Source of the DNA: Mesostigma viride
Taxonomy: Eukaryota > Streptophyta > Mesostigmatophyceae > Mesostigmatales > Mesostigmataceae
Assembly (NCBI GenBank): GCA_009746045.1
Contig: RPFO01000930.1
Coordinates: forward strand, 32,501 to 96,500
Reading direction: 5' to 3'
Length of the DNA: 64,000 nt
Position numbers and translations under genes: made by a program. The stretch's first letter is position 1, and every line of letters starts with the position of its first letter. Below the pieces are notes generated by a model, which searched no databases, was not told the origin of the DNA, and saw only the letters and a program-made list of their open reading frames with translations. Positions 1 through 8,862 of this stretch are shown here, in pieces.

Positions 1-1187
1 AATGGGCGGAAATGCTGCCGATAAATCGGCAGTAACTCACCTATTTTGTAAACCAGCCCCTGTACAACCTAGCAATATCCAATGGCTGTCCTTGGGGGGC
101 AAGCATGTCCATGAGTTGCCCTAAGCCATGATATATCACAACCTCACATATATTCATCGTAGGCCATGTATAACTGCCGTCAAAGTCAGGGGGGTCAAGA
201 CGAGCGTTTTCATTTTTGGTAGAATGTGCATTTTGAATTATGTTGTAAGAGCTAGGCACCTACCACTTCAGGGATGATAAACAATTAGTTGCTGAACAGT
301 TTGAGCCATTGGGGTCATCATTTGGGTGGGTATACCAGCAGTTACACCCAGTACAGCCCATAGGGATACCGTTGGTAAAAAGCAACCAAGGGGGTAGGAG
401 TGGGCATACTACCTACTAATACCTACTAATATGGCCCCCAACCATGCCAAACAATACATTTCCCTTCCACAATGATGGGGAAACATAACTGCATCATCAC
501 ACTGCCCTTACATGGCACCTATGTGCAGGTGCTACCTTGTCCATGCACGTAGGTAACGTGGTACGGATACCCTACGCAAGGCATGCATTCTAGGAGGCAG
601 CCACCAACAAACTAGTGATTTTAAGCCTATTTCAGCCTGCCCTAGCAAGGATAAACTAGGCCTAAGCTGCTATAGCTTTCCAGGTGATGGCCAGCACACC
701 TGGTGGCACATGCTGACAATGGGAAGCTTCTACTCACCGGTTACATGCTTGATGATGCCACAGAGACCAGCCAACTGCCTCACACTCATGCAATATGTGT
801 GTGGGAAATGTATAACAAACATATATGGAGGTATTCAAACCCATACAGCCTCTAAAACTTATCACCATCACCCTGTGGCAGGTCAACTGACTGAGGGAAG
901 CATCTAAGAAGGGTGTTTTAGAAAGGGGCCAGGCCAGGGTCAAGAAAGAGCATGAATAATGCAAAAAGAATGTGCTACACAAGCTAGAACGTATATATAA
1001 ACGTCAAACATCGATAGGAAAACGATGCTTAAGCTTTACCAGGCATGGATGGCGTTACCTTGGCCCAGGCGGTGGCCGCAAAATGGCGCATTTCGGCACA
1101 CCAAAGTTGTGCAGCATGGTCGTTGGATTCGGCGATTTCTGGCCACCCTTGCACGTTTACGACTAATATGTATCATAAAAAGTACAA
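1..1187. other. Intergenic flank, no gene recognised
   Basis: I see no convincing coding region; the short open frames have no recognisable domain. The first 40 bases hold a small palindrome (GCCGATAAATCGGC) followed by GTAACTCAC. A related version (GCCGACAAATCGGC followed by GTAAGTCAC) lies near 7022, on the far side of the tyrosine-recombinase element. A short direct repeat of ACCTACTAAT lies near 410-430. Confidence 0.5.
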
Positions 1188-1570
1188 AGAATCGGGGTTC
1201 TCTGAACATAGTTTCTTTATAGTGATACGGAAGGGGAGCCGCTGATGCTAGGTGAAATAGAGCTGGGTGATGTGATCGTAATAAGGTTGATTAGGCTTCT
1301 AGTGTACGAGTATTACGGAAGATATGGCCTAATTGTTGCGGCCCATACCTTGACGGTGTGCTGAGTACCTTGACGACGGATTTTTGCGTCTAGGTTCTCC
1401 TAGCAGATCTGTGATTGCGGACGGGTTTGCAACAGGCAATATCTGAAGTAAAACTTGACGGCTAAAACTGTTTAGAGGCCGTTGCCGGATCTGGCCGTTG
1501 GTAGAGAGCCGTTGGCCTTGAAACACGATAAAAGCTTGCTCACCTAGCTCATGGCGGTCTCTTTTGTTTT
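1188..1570 (+). repeat. Split direct repeat A1 (left end)
   Basis: 383 bp, matching 6031-6413 base for base as far as I can read. It starts AGAATCGGGG and ends with a T-rich stretch. It forms the left end of the element and probably contains the promoter and leader before the first ORF. Confidence 0.93.
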
Positions 1571-1641
1571 AACGAAGGCGGCGACAGGGGTCAGGGGCAG
1601 CGTAGCTGACGCCCAGAATTCCTTTCTGCAAAGCGGCTGGG

Positions 1642-2700
1642 ATGCCGAAGCCCGGGCGGAAGCCAGGTTCGACAGGTGCTGGGAAGCAATTACCGAAAGC
1701 TAATCCCGAGGTGCCGACAGCTACTAAACAGACGGGAAAGGGCCGACTAGGCTGGCCGACGCAGAAGAAAAGGCTCCATCAGGAGCTCTCCACTTGCTCG
1801 GGCCTGCCTGAAGTGTGCGCTGCCTTTGAGGCGGTCCTCGGGACCGACTGGGTAACTACTGTCAGCCGGTGGTCTGCGGCCCAGCTGGAGTCCGTCGTTG
1901 GACTGCTGGTCGACCACGTGGACGGGCCTGAAATTCTGGCAGCAGCGGACCCAAACGAAGCGCTAGTGGCAGCCCTCCAAAGCGCCCGGGACTTGGCGGA
2001 CTCGGACGAAGAGGAGATGCAGCCACCACGCCGGCCCACGAAAGGGGCGAAAAAGGGGACGAAAAAAGTCGGAAGCCCAGCCCCGAGCAAGGGAAAGGCC
2101 GCGGGGGATGTGAGGGAGCAGCTCTTGGAGCTGGCGGCTATTATTGGCAAGCAGGGGCAGGCGGGCAAAGAAGAGGAGGAGGAGGAGGAGTCCGAGGAAG
2201 AGGATTTCCTGACGAAATTGAAGGATGCGCTGGCCGGGGCAGATGGGGCTTCCAGGAAGCCGAAAAAGACCAAAGGGGTGACGCTGCCCACTCGAGCACA
2301 AGTGGTGAATTGGAGGGTGCAAGAGAGAGTGCTCCCCGAGGTGCTCGAGGATGCCAACGACAATGGAGGGGGGATAAAGAGTTGGATCATGGCTACTCGC
2401 CAAGGGGGGTGGAGGAACCAGGAAAGCAGGAAGGTGGTCATGAACATCGCCCTGGCCATGGACACACTCTTCAAGGAGTTGGGGCCGGCAGCCGGGGAGT
2501 TGGCTGGGGTAGAGTATCTCATGAGGGTGGTGGCAGCCATGCTCCTAGTGGAGAGCCAGGGGTCAGGAGGGTGGAAGGTGGCTGGCCACCTCCTTGCTCT
2601 CAAGGAAGATGCCTCCTTGGTGAGCAACCCGGCCATGAAGATGGCCCTGCAAAGCGCCACGATGATGGAGAAGCTGGGCAAGGCCCAGCAAACCAAGTAA
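1642..2700 (+). CDS. Gag-like ORF1 of the tyrosine-recombinase element
   Basis: 352 residues, starting at the first ATG after A1. The N-terminus is basic and Gly/Pro/Lys-rich. A Lys-rich stretch lies near residues 132-155, and a run of acidic residues (a block of Glu around 174-190) precedes a more hydrophobic, probably helical C-terminal half (about 210-350). There is no zinc knuckle. Position and composition match ORF1 of DIRS-like elements, which is taken to be a nucleocapsid-type protein; I assign it by position rather than by domain match. Its 3' end overlaps an open stretch of the ORF2 frame (2310-2700). That frame is -1 relative to ORF1, so either internal initiation at 2748 or a -1 shift could express ORF2. 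Confidence 0.75.
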   Translation: MPKPGRKPGSTGAGKQLPKANPEVPTATKQTGKGRLGWPTQKKRLHQELSTCSGLPEVCAAFEAVLGTDWVTTVSRWSAAQLESVVGLLVDHVDGPEILAAADPNEALVAALQSARDLADSDEEEMQPPRRPTKGAKKGTKKVGSPAPSKGKAAGDVREQLLELAAIIGKQGQAGKEEEEEEESEEEDFLTKLKDALAGADGASRKPKKTKGVTLPTRAQVVNWRVQERVLPEVLEDANDNGGGIKSWIMATRQGGWRNQESRKVVMNIALAMDTLFKELGPAAGELAGVEYLMRVVAAMLLVESQGSGGWKVAGHLLALKEDASLVSNPAMKMALQSATMMEKLGKAQQTK

Positions 2701-2747
2701 ACACCGAAAGGGTAAACCGCTCCCCCTTCCCACTGCCTCTTCCTACA

Positions 2748-5291
2748 ATGCCTCTAAGCACTACGTGGGGGAGAGTGAGGTCAGCACGCAGACGCCAGCG
2801 TGCAACTCGCCGCCGCCGGACCTTCACTCTACAACACAAGGTGATTACGTGGTTGAATTGGCTATGGCACGGGGGGGCAGACCCTCCGCCTAAATCTGGA
2901 GGCGCGTGCTCCAGAGGAACGGCGGAGGCCCTGAAAAGGGTCAAGAAGCACTGCGAGTGGTACAGTCGCCGCGTAACCGGCGTTGCGACAGGCCCCGCAG
3001 AAGGAAGTGATCTAATCTATGGGAAATGTAATAAGTATGAACAACTTGTGGCGGAGCGGGTGAGTCTGCCGAAGCGCGAGGTGGCAGGAAAGGCGAAGCT
3101 GCTGGATTTGCTGGCGCTACGACCTAGTTGGCGAGAGGTGTACGCGAGCGAAGCCAACTGCATCAAGCCGGAGGTGGCTGCCAGTGCGAGGTATTGGAAT
3201 GTACCTGCCCCCAGCCGAGGGTGCACCATGGCGGAGTGGGGCAAGTTGATGGGGAGGGCAGCGGACGTGGGGATGGTGGAGTTCCGAGAGACGCGGCCAA
3301 AGTGGGTAGACGGATGTTTTGGGGTGGCCAAAGGAGTGGGGGAGTTAAGGCTCATTGTGAATAAGAAGTTGGGGAACGCACTGTGGGTGGACCCCCCTAA
3401 GACGGTGTTACCCCACCTGGGCATATACTCGGAGGTCTATATCAAGGGTCGGTGCTACACGGCCAAGAGCGATCTGGTCTCGTATTACTATACCATCCAA
3501 GTGCCGGAGTGGTGGTGGGATTATCAAGGGCTACCTGATGTGTGGTCCACCGATGTCGGGCTGCCGGGGCGGCGGAGGAGGGTGTGGCCAGTGCTGAAAG
3601 TGCTGGCCATGGGGCACTCCCACGCTGTAGCGCTAGGGGAAGCCATCCATGAGATGGTCCTCTATGCCACGGGCGCTTTGGATCCTAGACGGCAGGTGAA
3701 CCGCCTCACAAGTGTAGGGGAGCTGACCGTGCTTCGGAATGCATGGGGTAACCCAACCGCCCTAGCCATCGAGTACAAGGAGGAGAGCACGAGGGAGATG
3801 CAAATCGACCTTGAGGACCCCCCTGCCCCTATGGTATCCATCACTATTGATGACCTGGTGGTCAGCAATGGGCGCACGTGCGAGGCGGTGAATCGCTTAA
3901 TCGCGAGTGCTATTGAAGACGGGTACGCGCCTAACAACCTTGTGCCCTCCAAGGACAAGACGATCATGGCTAGCCCGGAGGGGGAGGACGAGCTAGAAGC
4001 TCTGGGTGTTGTTCACCGGCGGGATGGGGTGTTGGAGCCGACAGCTAAGCAGCTCACCCTTGTGGTTGCGCACACTCGTGTACTCCTCGAGAGGGGACGC
4101 GCTACCGCTGAGGCGCTGGCGGCCGTCGTGGGCCGGTGGGTGTGGCTGCAGATGCTCAGCCGCACTTGCTTGTCCATATGGCAGCAGAGTTTTAAGTTCA
4201 TCAACCTCAAGGGGTGGGGCCAGCGAACGCGACCTTTGTGGCAAGGTGTGCGCGATGAGCTCGAGTGTGCCATGGCGTTGGCCCCCATGCTCCGTGTGGA
4301 CCGGGGGGCTGCCCTGGCTCCGGTGGTGGTGGCCTCGGATGCGTCTAGTTTTGGGCAGGGGGTTGTCTACGCTGAGATGGCCCCAGCTGAGGTGACGGAA
4401 TTAGCTCGGGCCCGGGAGGTGCGGGGTTACCCAACCCTCCTCACCCCAGGTGAGGCCATGTATGCCGGGCCTAGACCCTTGACCAAGGCCGCGGAAAAAG
4501 CCATCATCCACGGGCGATGGCGCGTCGGGATCAAGAGTCGCTGGCGCGATTCGACCATGCACATCAACGAGAAGGAAGTGCGGGCCGCTGTGAAGGGGGT
4601 GGAGCGCTCGGCCCGGAACCTCGGAACATGGGGTAAGCGGGTGGTGAGGTTAGTGGACTCCACTGCCGCTTTGGGCTGCTTGGCTAAAGGGCGTTCCTCT
4701 TCTTACCGGTTAAACAAGCAATGCCGCCGGTTGTGCGCTCTTACGTTGGTCACCGGCAGCCGCTCACAATGGGTCTGGACGCCAAGTGAGCTTCAGCCTG
4801 CGGATGGGCCTTCGCGGGGGCTTTCCATGGCTGCCTCGGTGGCCGGGTGGGTCCGCGATTTGACTCGCGAGGGTGTTCATCCCAATCCCGGGCCTCGGCT
4901 TGGCGCTAGCTACTTGACCCTTCTTGAGGGCAAGGTGAAGCCGGCTACTTTGATGGTTTACCATCGGGGTCTTAGGTCCTTTTTCGCATGGTGGGCGAGC
5001 CGGCGGGGTCGGGTTGGCAGCTTGTTGCGCGGCTTGACGATAGAGGAATACTATTGCGAGTATGTCGCTTGGGCGCACTCACGGTGTTACAGCCGCCAGT
5101 TGTGTGTCAATGCGCTTATGGGCCTGAATTTGTACTTCCCCCGGGAGGTGCGGGATTGGGCCTTGGCACGAAGTGTTTTGGCTGGCTGGCGCACGTTGGC
5201 ACCCCCTCGTGCCCCCCCCCCATTCCATGGGAGGCTGCGTTTGCGCTTGCTTGTACTATGGTGCTCCAGCGGCAGCCTCGTGCGGCTATGA
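2748..5291 (+). CDS. RT-RNase H polyprotein continuing through a 2A-like motif into the recombinase N-terminal domain
   Basis: The frame is open from 2310; the first ATG beyond ORF1 is at 2748. Reverse transcriptase spans roughly 3100-4000, with the motif A region around SDLVSYYYTIQVP and the catalytic motif TIDDLVV near 3840-3865 (IDD in place of YxDD). RNase H follows, with VVASDASSFGQG near 4328, a DSTAALG acidic motif near 4655 and PADGPSRG near 4800, typical of DIRS-type elements. At 4869-4895 the frame reads E-G-V-H-P-N-P-G-P, a 2A-like motif. After that comes a helical SAM-like (core-binding) domain of a tyrosine recombinase (about 4920-5150). The frame then meets a C10 run at 5212-5221 and ends shortly after in unrelated sequence, while the catalytic domain continues in the -1 frame. 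Confidence 0.85.
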   Translation: MPLSTTWGRVRSARRRQRATRRRRTFTLQHKVITWLNWLWHGGADPPPKSGGACSRGTAEALKRVKKHCEWYSRRVTGVATGPAEGSDLIYGKCNKYEQLVAERVSLPKREVAGKAKLLDLLALRPSWREVYASEANCIKPEVAASARYWNVPAPSRGCTMAEWGKLMGRAADVGMVEFRETRPKWVDGCFGVAKGVGELRLIVNKKLGNALWVDPPKTVLPHLGIYSEVYIKGRCYTAKSDLVSYYYTIQVPEWWWDYQGLPDVWSTDVGLPGRRRRVWPVLKVLAMGHSHAVALGEAIHEMVLYATGALDPRRQVNRLTSVGELTVLRNAWGNPTALAIEYKEESTREMQIDLEDPPAPMVSITIDDLVVSNGRTCEAVNRLIASAIEDGYAPNNLVPSKDKTIMASPEGEDELEALGVVHRRDGVLEPTAKQLTLVVAHTRVLLERGRATAEALAAVVGRWVWLQMLSRTCLSIWQQSFKFINLKGWGQRTRPLWQGVRDELECAMALAPMLRVDRGAALAPVVVASDASSFGQGVVYAEMAPAEVTELARAREVRGYPTLLTPGEAMYAGPRPLTKAAEKAIIHGRWRVGIKSRWRDSTMHINEKEVRAAVKGVERSARNLGTWGKRVVRLVDSTAALGCLAKGRSSSYRLNKQCRRLCALTLVTGSRSQWVWTPSELQPADGPSRGLSMAASVAGWVRDLTREGVHPNPGPRLGASYLTLLEGKVKPATLMVYHRGLRSFFAWWASRRGRVGSLLRGLTIEEYYCEYVAWAHSRCYSRQLCVNALMGLNLYFPREVRDWALARSVLAGWRTLAPPRAPPPFHGRLRLRLLVLWCSSGSLVRL

Positions 5292-5824
5292 TGGTCATCG
5301 TTATTTTCCAACAATACCTGCGGGTATCGGAGGCGCTCAACCTGTTGGTCGGCCATGTGCGCTTGCAGCCTGATGTTCGGTTGCGGGGTTCGCAGCGGGG
5401 CGCCTTGTTGTTGATGTCAGCTAAGACGGCTAAGGGGGAGGTGCAGTCTGTGGTGATCGAGGATGTCATGACTGAGACCCTCTTGCGGGCTTGTATGCGT
5501 GGCAAGGCGGCCTGGGAGCGGGTGTTCCCTTACGATTATGCCCAGTTCAGCCGGGTTTGGCATCAGGCCACGCAAGCTTTGGGGGTCGACACGGTGTTTA
5601 CCATTCACGGGCTGCGGCATGGGGGGGCTACCTATGATTTTTTGCGGCAGCGCAGCATGGCTGATATTCAGCATCGGGGTCGCTGGCGCAGCAGCAAAAC
5701 TGTCGCCCACTATGTGGGATTGCACCGGAGCTTGGCCCTCACCCTTCCTGACGCCCTGGTTCGGGCTATCGCCGCCTGCCCCCCGCGCATTTGGCGGAGC
5801 GTCTTTTCTCTGCCTTCCTCTTAA
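5210..5824 (+). CDS. Tyrosine recombinase catalytic domain (-1 frame)
   Basis: The frame is open from 4988, but recombinase sequence begins at the C10 run (5212-5221), where it takes over from the RT-RNase H frame. Catalytic signatures are visible: the first Arg in FQQYLRVSEALNL (about 5310-5345); the HxxR box in IHGLRHGG (about 5602-5630); HRGRW (about 5673-5687); and the nucleophile Tyr in AHYVG (about 5705-5720). Together they give the R...HxxR...[HW]...Y set of tyrosine recombinases. In DIRS-like elements this enzyme integrates the circular DNA intermediate without target duplication. The frame change is -1, so it could be a programmed slip on the C run, loss of one C in this copy, or a homopolymer assembly error. 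Confidence 0.85.
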   Translation, partial: CPPPIPWEAAFALACTMVLQRQPRAAMMVIVIFQQYLRVSEALNLLVGHVRLQPDVRLRGSQRGALLLMSAKTAKGEVQSVVIEDVMTETLLRACMRGKAAWERVFPYDYAQFSRVWHQATQALGVDTVFTIHGLRHGGATYDFLRQRSMADIQHRGRWRSSKTVAHYVGLHRSLALTLPDALVRAIAACPPRIWRSVFSLPSS

Positions 5825-5900
5825 GTTCCCTTCATTCTTGTCTTATGCGTCCACCGGTTTTTGTTTTGCCCCTGGCTTGGGTCGCCAGGGAGGGATGTAA

Positions 5901-6034
5901 GGGTAAGGCTAGCCTTTTTGGACATAAAGTGTTCCCATGGGTAAGGATGGCCAGTTGAGGGCCACTTCCCGATGTGCTCTACTTATTGTTTTAATAAAGA
6001 GTCTGGTTACCCTGGAGTTCCACGGTTAATAGAA
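5901..6034 (+). repeat. Split direct repeat B1
   Basis: 134 bp, repeated at 6447-6580. It follows the recombinase stop by 76 bp and contains an AATAAA signal near 5993, so it probably holds the transcript 3' end. Its last four bases (AGAA) are also the first four of A2. Confidence 0.92.
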
Positions 6035-6413
6035 TCGGGGTTCTCTGAACATAGTTTCTTTATAGTGATACGGAAGGGGAGCCGCTGATGCTAGGTGAAA
6101 TAGAGCTGGGTGATGTGATCGTAATAAGGTTGATTAGGCTTCTAGTGTACGAGTATTACGGAAGATATGGCCTAATTGTTGCGGCCCATACCTTGACGGT
6201 GTGCTGAGTACCTTGACGACGGATTTTTGCGTCTAGGTTCTCCTAGCAGATCTGTGATTGCGGACGGGTTTGCAACAGGCAATATCTGAAGTAAAACTTG
6301 ACGGCTAAAACTGTTTAGAGGCCGTTGCCGGATCTGGCCGTTGGTAGAGAGCCGTTGGCCTTGAAACACGATAAAAGCTTGCTCACCTAGCTCATGGCGG
6401 TCTCTTTTGTTTT
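6031..6413 (+). repeat. Split direct repeat A2
   Basis: 383-bp copy of A1, abutting B1. In split-direct-repeat elements the B1-A2 junction is thought to template completion of the element ends during formation of the circular intermediate. Confidence 0.93.
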
Positions 6414-6446
6414 CCCACCCGCCCTCCCTGTGTGTTGCCTGTTTGG

Positions 6447-6580
6447 GGGTAAGGCTAGCCTTTTTGGACATAAAGTGTTCCCATGGGTAAGGATGGCCAG
6501 TTGAGGGCCACTTCCCGATGTGCTCTACTTATTGTTTTAATAAAGAGTCTGGTTACCCTGGAGTTCCACGGTTAATAGAA
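6447..6580 (+). repeat. Split direct repeat B2 (right end)
   Basis: 134-bp copy of B1, ending in AGAA at 6577-6580 where similarity stops. It lies 33 bp after A2 and marks the right end of the element. Confidence 0.92.
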
Positions 6581-7082
6581 ACCGATATATCCTTTAAAAT
6601 ACGCCGGAAAGGTATTGCTGTCAACGTTTCTATCGTCCGGCCTGATCGCAGTTTTTTCCAGCAAGAACGCTGCCGACACCTATCAAATGGCATTCCCGCG
6701 AACCAAAAATTGGCCTGTATGATCTTTAGGACGTATAAAATCAATATCCTAAGTTTGGCCAGAAAATTCGAACGCAAACGTAAATGCCATGCGTGGGCGC
6801 AAGCCGCCATGGCCAGGTCGTCGTTTTCCGGAATGCACGTTGTACGTGAAAAAGTACCCTGACCCCTTGTACTTTGACGGTCTGGAACACCTGTTAAACT
6901 TGGTCAAAATATAGCAAACCCTAGTATCATGTTCTGGAGAAACTTATAAACTTTCATTCTTCTCAGCTAAACGTTTCCTAATTCCCAATAGTATTCTCGC
7001 AAACTGGTCCCCCGAGTAGGTGCCGACAAATCGGCTGTAAGTCACTTTTTGGCGGAAAATCGGCAGCAAGACCATTTAGGGG
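6581..7082. other. Flank between the two retroelements
   Basis: No gene recognised. A 114-codon open frame runs from B2 into this flank, but its product has no recognisable feature. Around 7022-7065 lie short palindromic motifs (GCCGACAAATCGGC; GGCGGAAAATCGGCAG) resembling those at the start of the window. Confidence 0.4.
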
Positions 7083-7225
7083 TTAATGAATTGACACATA
7101 TAGCTAGGGTCATGGCAGTGTAGTAGTGTTTCCTTCGTTATCCTGGAGTAAACGGGTTTTGGTTGAATGGCCTATGGCATATTATAGTCGTACTTACGTT
7201 AATGCATTGAGATCCAGTTCGTCAC
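7083..7225 (+). repeat. Left part of an older, interrupted LTR
   Basis: This stretch is similar but not identical to the interior of the 572-bp LTRs (compare about 7547-7695): shared ATGAATT-ACACATATA, CCTGGAGTAAACGGG and TTAATGCATTGAGATC segments. It ends at GTCAC, where the young element is inserted; the homology resumes at 18764. It is therefore the left part of a diverged LTR of the same family, split by the insertion. Confidence 0.75.
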
Positions 7226-7797
7226 TGTTACGTCGCGTAACAATTCGTTGTAGTTACGGACGTAAATTAGGTCTTTTGCCTCGGTTGTCCCTAGGTTTAC
7301 GTGTAGCTCCTACCGGGACACTATTGTCCTCGTAACAGTACCGTGGTACATTGGGTGCCTTTGGGGCGCCGCGCCGCGTACTTTACTAGTGGTCCTGATC
7401 CTTTGGTAGAATGTAGTGGACCAGCGTGCATCTGTAGATGTAGTGGACCAGCGTGCATCTGTAGGCGAGGGCCATGTCGGCCCGAGCGTGTTGGACCGTT
7501 GGTGACCATTTATGCACGTTCTACCCCTCGTGTGTGCACTCGGCGTGTGTTAAATGAATTAACACATATAGGCTTGGGTCACGGCAGTGTAGTGTGTTTC
7601 CTTCCTCTATTCCTGGAGTAAACGGGTTTTGGTAAATGGTTGTATGGCGTATTACAGTAACACATACGTTAATGCATTGAGATCAGCTCCGTCACGTTCG
7701 TCTTTCGCTAGGGGTTTGAGTAGAGGAGGCCTGATCAGTTTAGGTAGCATCAGGCCCATTAGAGGTAGAGGTGGCGGTAGAAATCCAAGACGTAACA
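7226..7797 (+). repeat. 5' LTR
   Basis: 572 bp, TG...CA, with 7-bp perfect inverted termini. It contains a 27-bp tandem duplication (GTAGTGGACCAGCGTGCATC core) around 7412-7465. It differs from the 3' LTR at two bases that I can find (CTCGGCG versus CTCAGCG; CTGATCAG versus CTGACCAG). Confidence 0.95.
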
Positions 7798-7798
7798 A

Positions 7799-7814
7799 TG
7801 GTTCCGGAGGAACT
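7799..7814 (+). other. Probable tRNA primer-binding site
   Basis: One base after the 5' LTR the sequence reads TGGTTCCGGAGGAACT. The TGG start matches the complement of a tRNA CCA end, at the expected position. I cannot assign the tRNA. Confidence 0.5.
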
Positions 7815-8345
7815 TTCGTAGGTAGAGAACGAGACGACGGTCCTTTGTCACATACGCCTTTGCAAGAACCCTTCCGCGTCCAGGGATACGAAGACGACAC
7901 TTTCTTGACAGGTAATGGGCGGGTCGCCTTCAAGCTGGGAGAGTAGTGCTGCCCGGTTCGGGACACGCTCTACCTAGATGCTAGACCTGCTCGCAGCGGA
8001 TAAACCCTTTCGTAGATAGCCTGTCTTTCGCCTTGTTTTCCTGCTTACGGTTGTTTCCTGTCGTAGATAGGGGATTATTACTGTTCGGATCGGCCAGCGT
8101 GAGACGATTAGCGTCGCAGTACCTACACCTTTTTCCTTCGTGCTGCTGTTTTATTAGACGGCCGCACCCGCAGAGATACGGGTCGCTGTTTTAGGACGAG
8201 CGCTGGACTATTCGGTCGCTGATTTAGGACGAGCGCTGGACAATTCCGCCCTCATGCTGCTTTCGGTGATCCAGATCGTCGCAGATAAGTCGCCTACCCC
8301 TTCTTCTTCTAGCGTGACGTCACAAGACCCACCAGGTGCGTTACC

Positions 8346-8738
8346 ATGAGCCAACGTCGTGTTTTTACTGCGCCTTCCCATTCATCTAGTGACAATAGCT
8401 TAGCTAAATATTACGTAGTTATTACCCCTCAATGGTCAGCCATTTTCCTCTCTTGGTCAGATGCTAGGAAGATAGTGCAAAATCGTACATATAATGTAAT
8501 TAGGTATAAGAAATTTGTTACCTTCGAGGAAGCCCAACAATTCCTTATAGACCATAGTGTATCAGATTTAGGCCTACACGTACGTTCTACTCCTCATGGT
8601 CGCCCTCCTGTAGAAGCTCTAGATTTTGCTACCCCTCCTTCGTCTCCCCCTAAGCGGGCTGCATCCTCATCTAGCTTAGATACTCCTCTCACCTTAGAAT
8701 TCGGTTCCCTATCCATTACTGTTGCTAAAAAGGATTGA
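8346..8738 (+). CDS. Viroplasmin / RNase H1 N-terminal-like protein upstream of gag
   Basis: 130 residues, ATG start. Residues about 20-70 fit the small fold shared by the RNase H1 hybrid-binding domain and caulimovirus viroplasmin: KYYVV, then a turn, AIFLSWSDARKIV, then RYKKFVTFEEAQQFL. Those families bind RNA/DNA hybrids or dsRNA through this fold. The C-terminal half is Ser/Pro-rich and probably disordered. It is a free-standing frame about 550 bp after the 5' LTR and 124 bp before the gag start, without frame damage. A role in binding hybrids during reverse transcription, or in packaging, is inference. Known relatives sit at the N-terminus of RNase H1 or as plant pararetrovirus inclusion proteins; a separate pre-gag ORF is unusual. 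Confidence 0.7.
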   Translation: MSQRRVFTAPSHSSSDNSLAKYYVVITPQWSAIFLSWSDARKIVQNRTYNVIRYKKFVTFEEAQQFLIDHSVSDLGLHVRSTPHGRPPVEALDFATPPSSPPKRAASSSSLDTPLTLEFGSLSITVAKKD

Positions 8739-8862
8739 TTTAAATTGTTTCCTTCTTTTAAGACATTAAAACCTTTTTCTTTTCTTTCCTTGCCTTAAAT
8801 TAGGCCTTGTCCTTTATCCTTGCTGTTTTCAGTTAGATTCCTAATCATTTACTTAATTAAAC

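Larger units (their letters stand above)
1188..6580 (+). mobile_element. DIRS/PAT-type tyrosine-recombinase retrotransposon
   Basis: Complete element with split direct repeats. Repeat A (383 bp) occurs at 1188-1570 and 6031-6413; repeat B (134 bp) at 5901-6034 and 6447-6580. The order is A1 - ORFs - B1 A2 - B2, with 33 bp between A2 and B2. B1 and A2 overlap by AGAA, and the same AGAA starts A1 and ends B2, consistent with a circular-junction core. No target-site duplication is visible, as expected for recombinase-mediated insertion. Three frames encode a Gag-like protein, RT-RNase H and a tyrosine recombinase. I see no methyltransferase domain between RNase H and recombinase, unlike DIRS1. 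The paired repeats look identical on reading, so the insertion is recent. Split direct repeats are known in PAT, Ngaro and algal TOC3-like elements; I cannot choose among these without phylogeny. Confidence 0.92.

Noticed and set aside
1779-2696. 305-codon minus-strand frame opposite the Gag-like ORF
   Set aside because: Antisense shadow of a GC-rich coding region; the sense frame fits the element layout.
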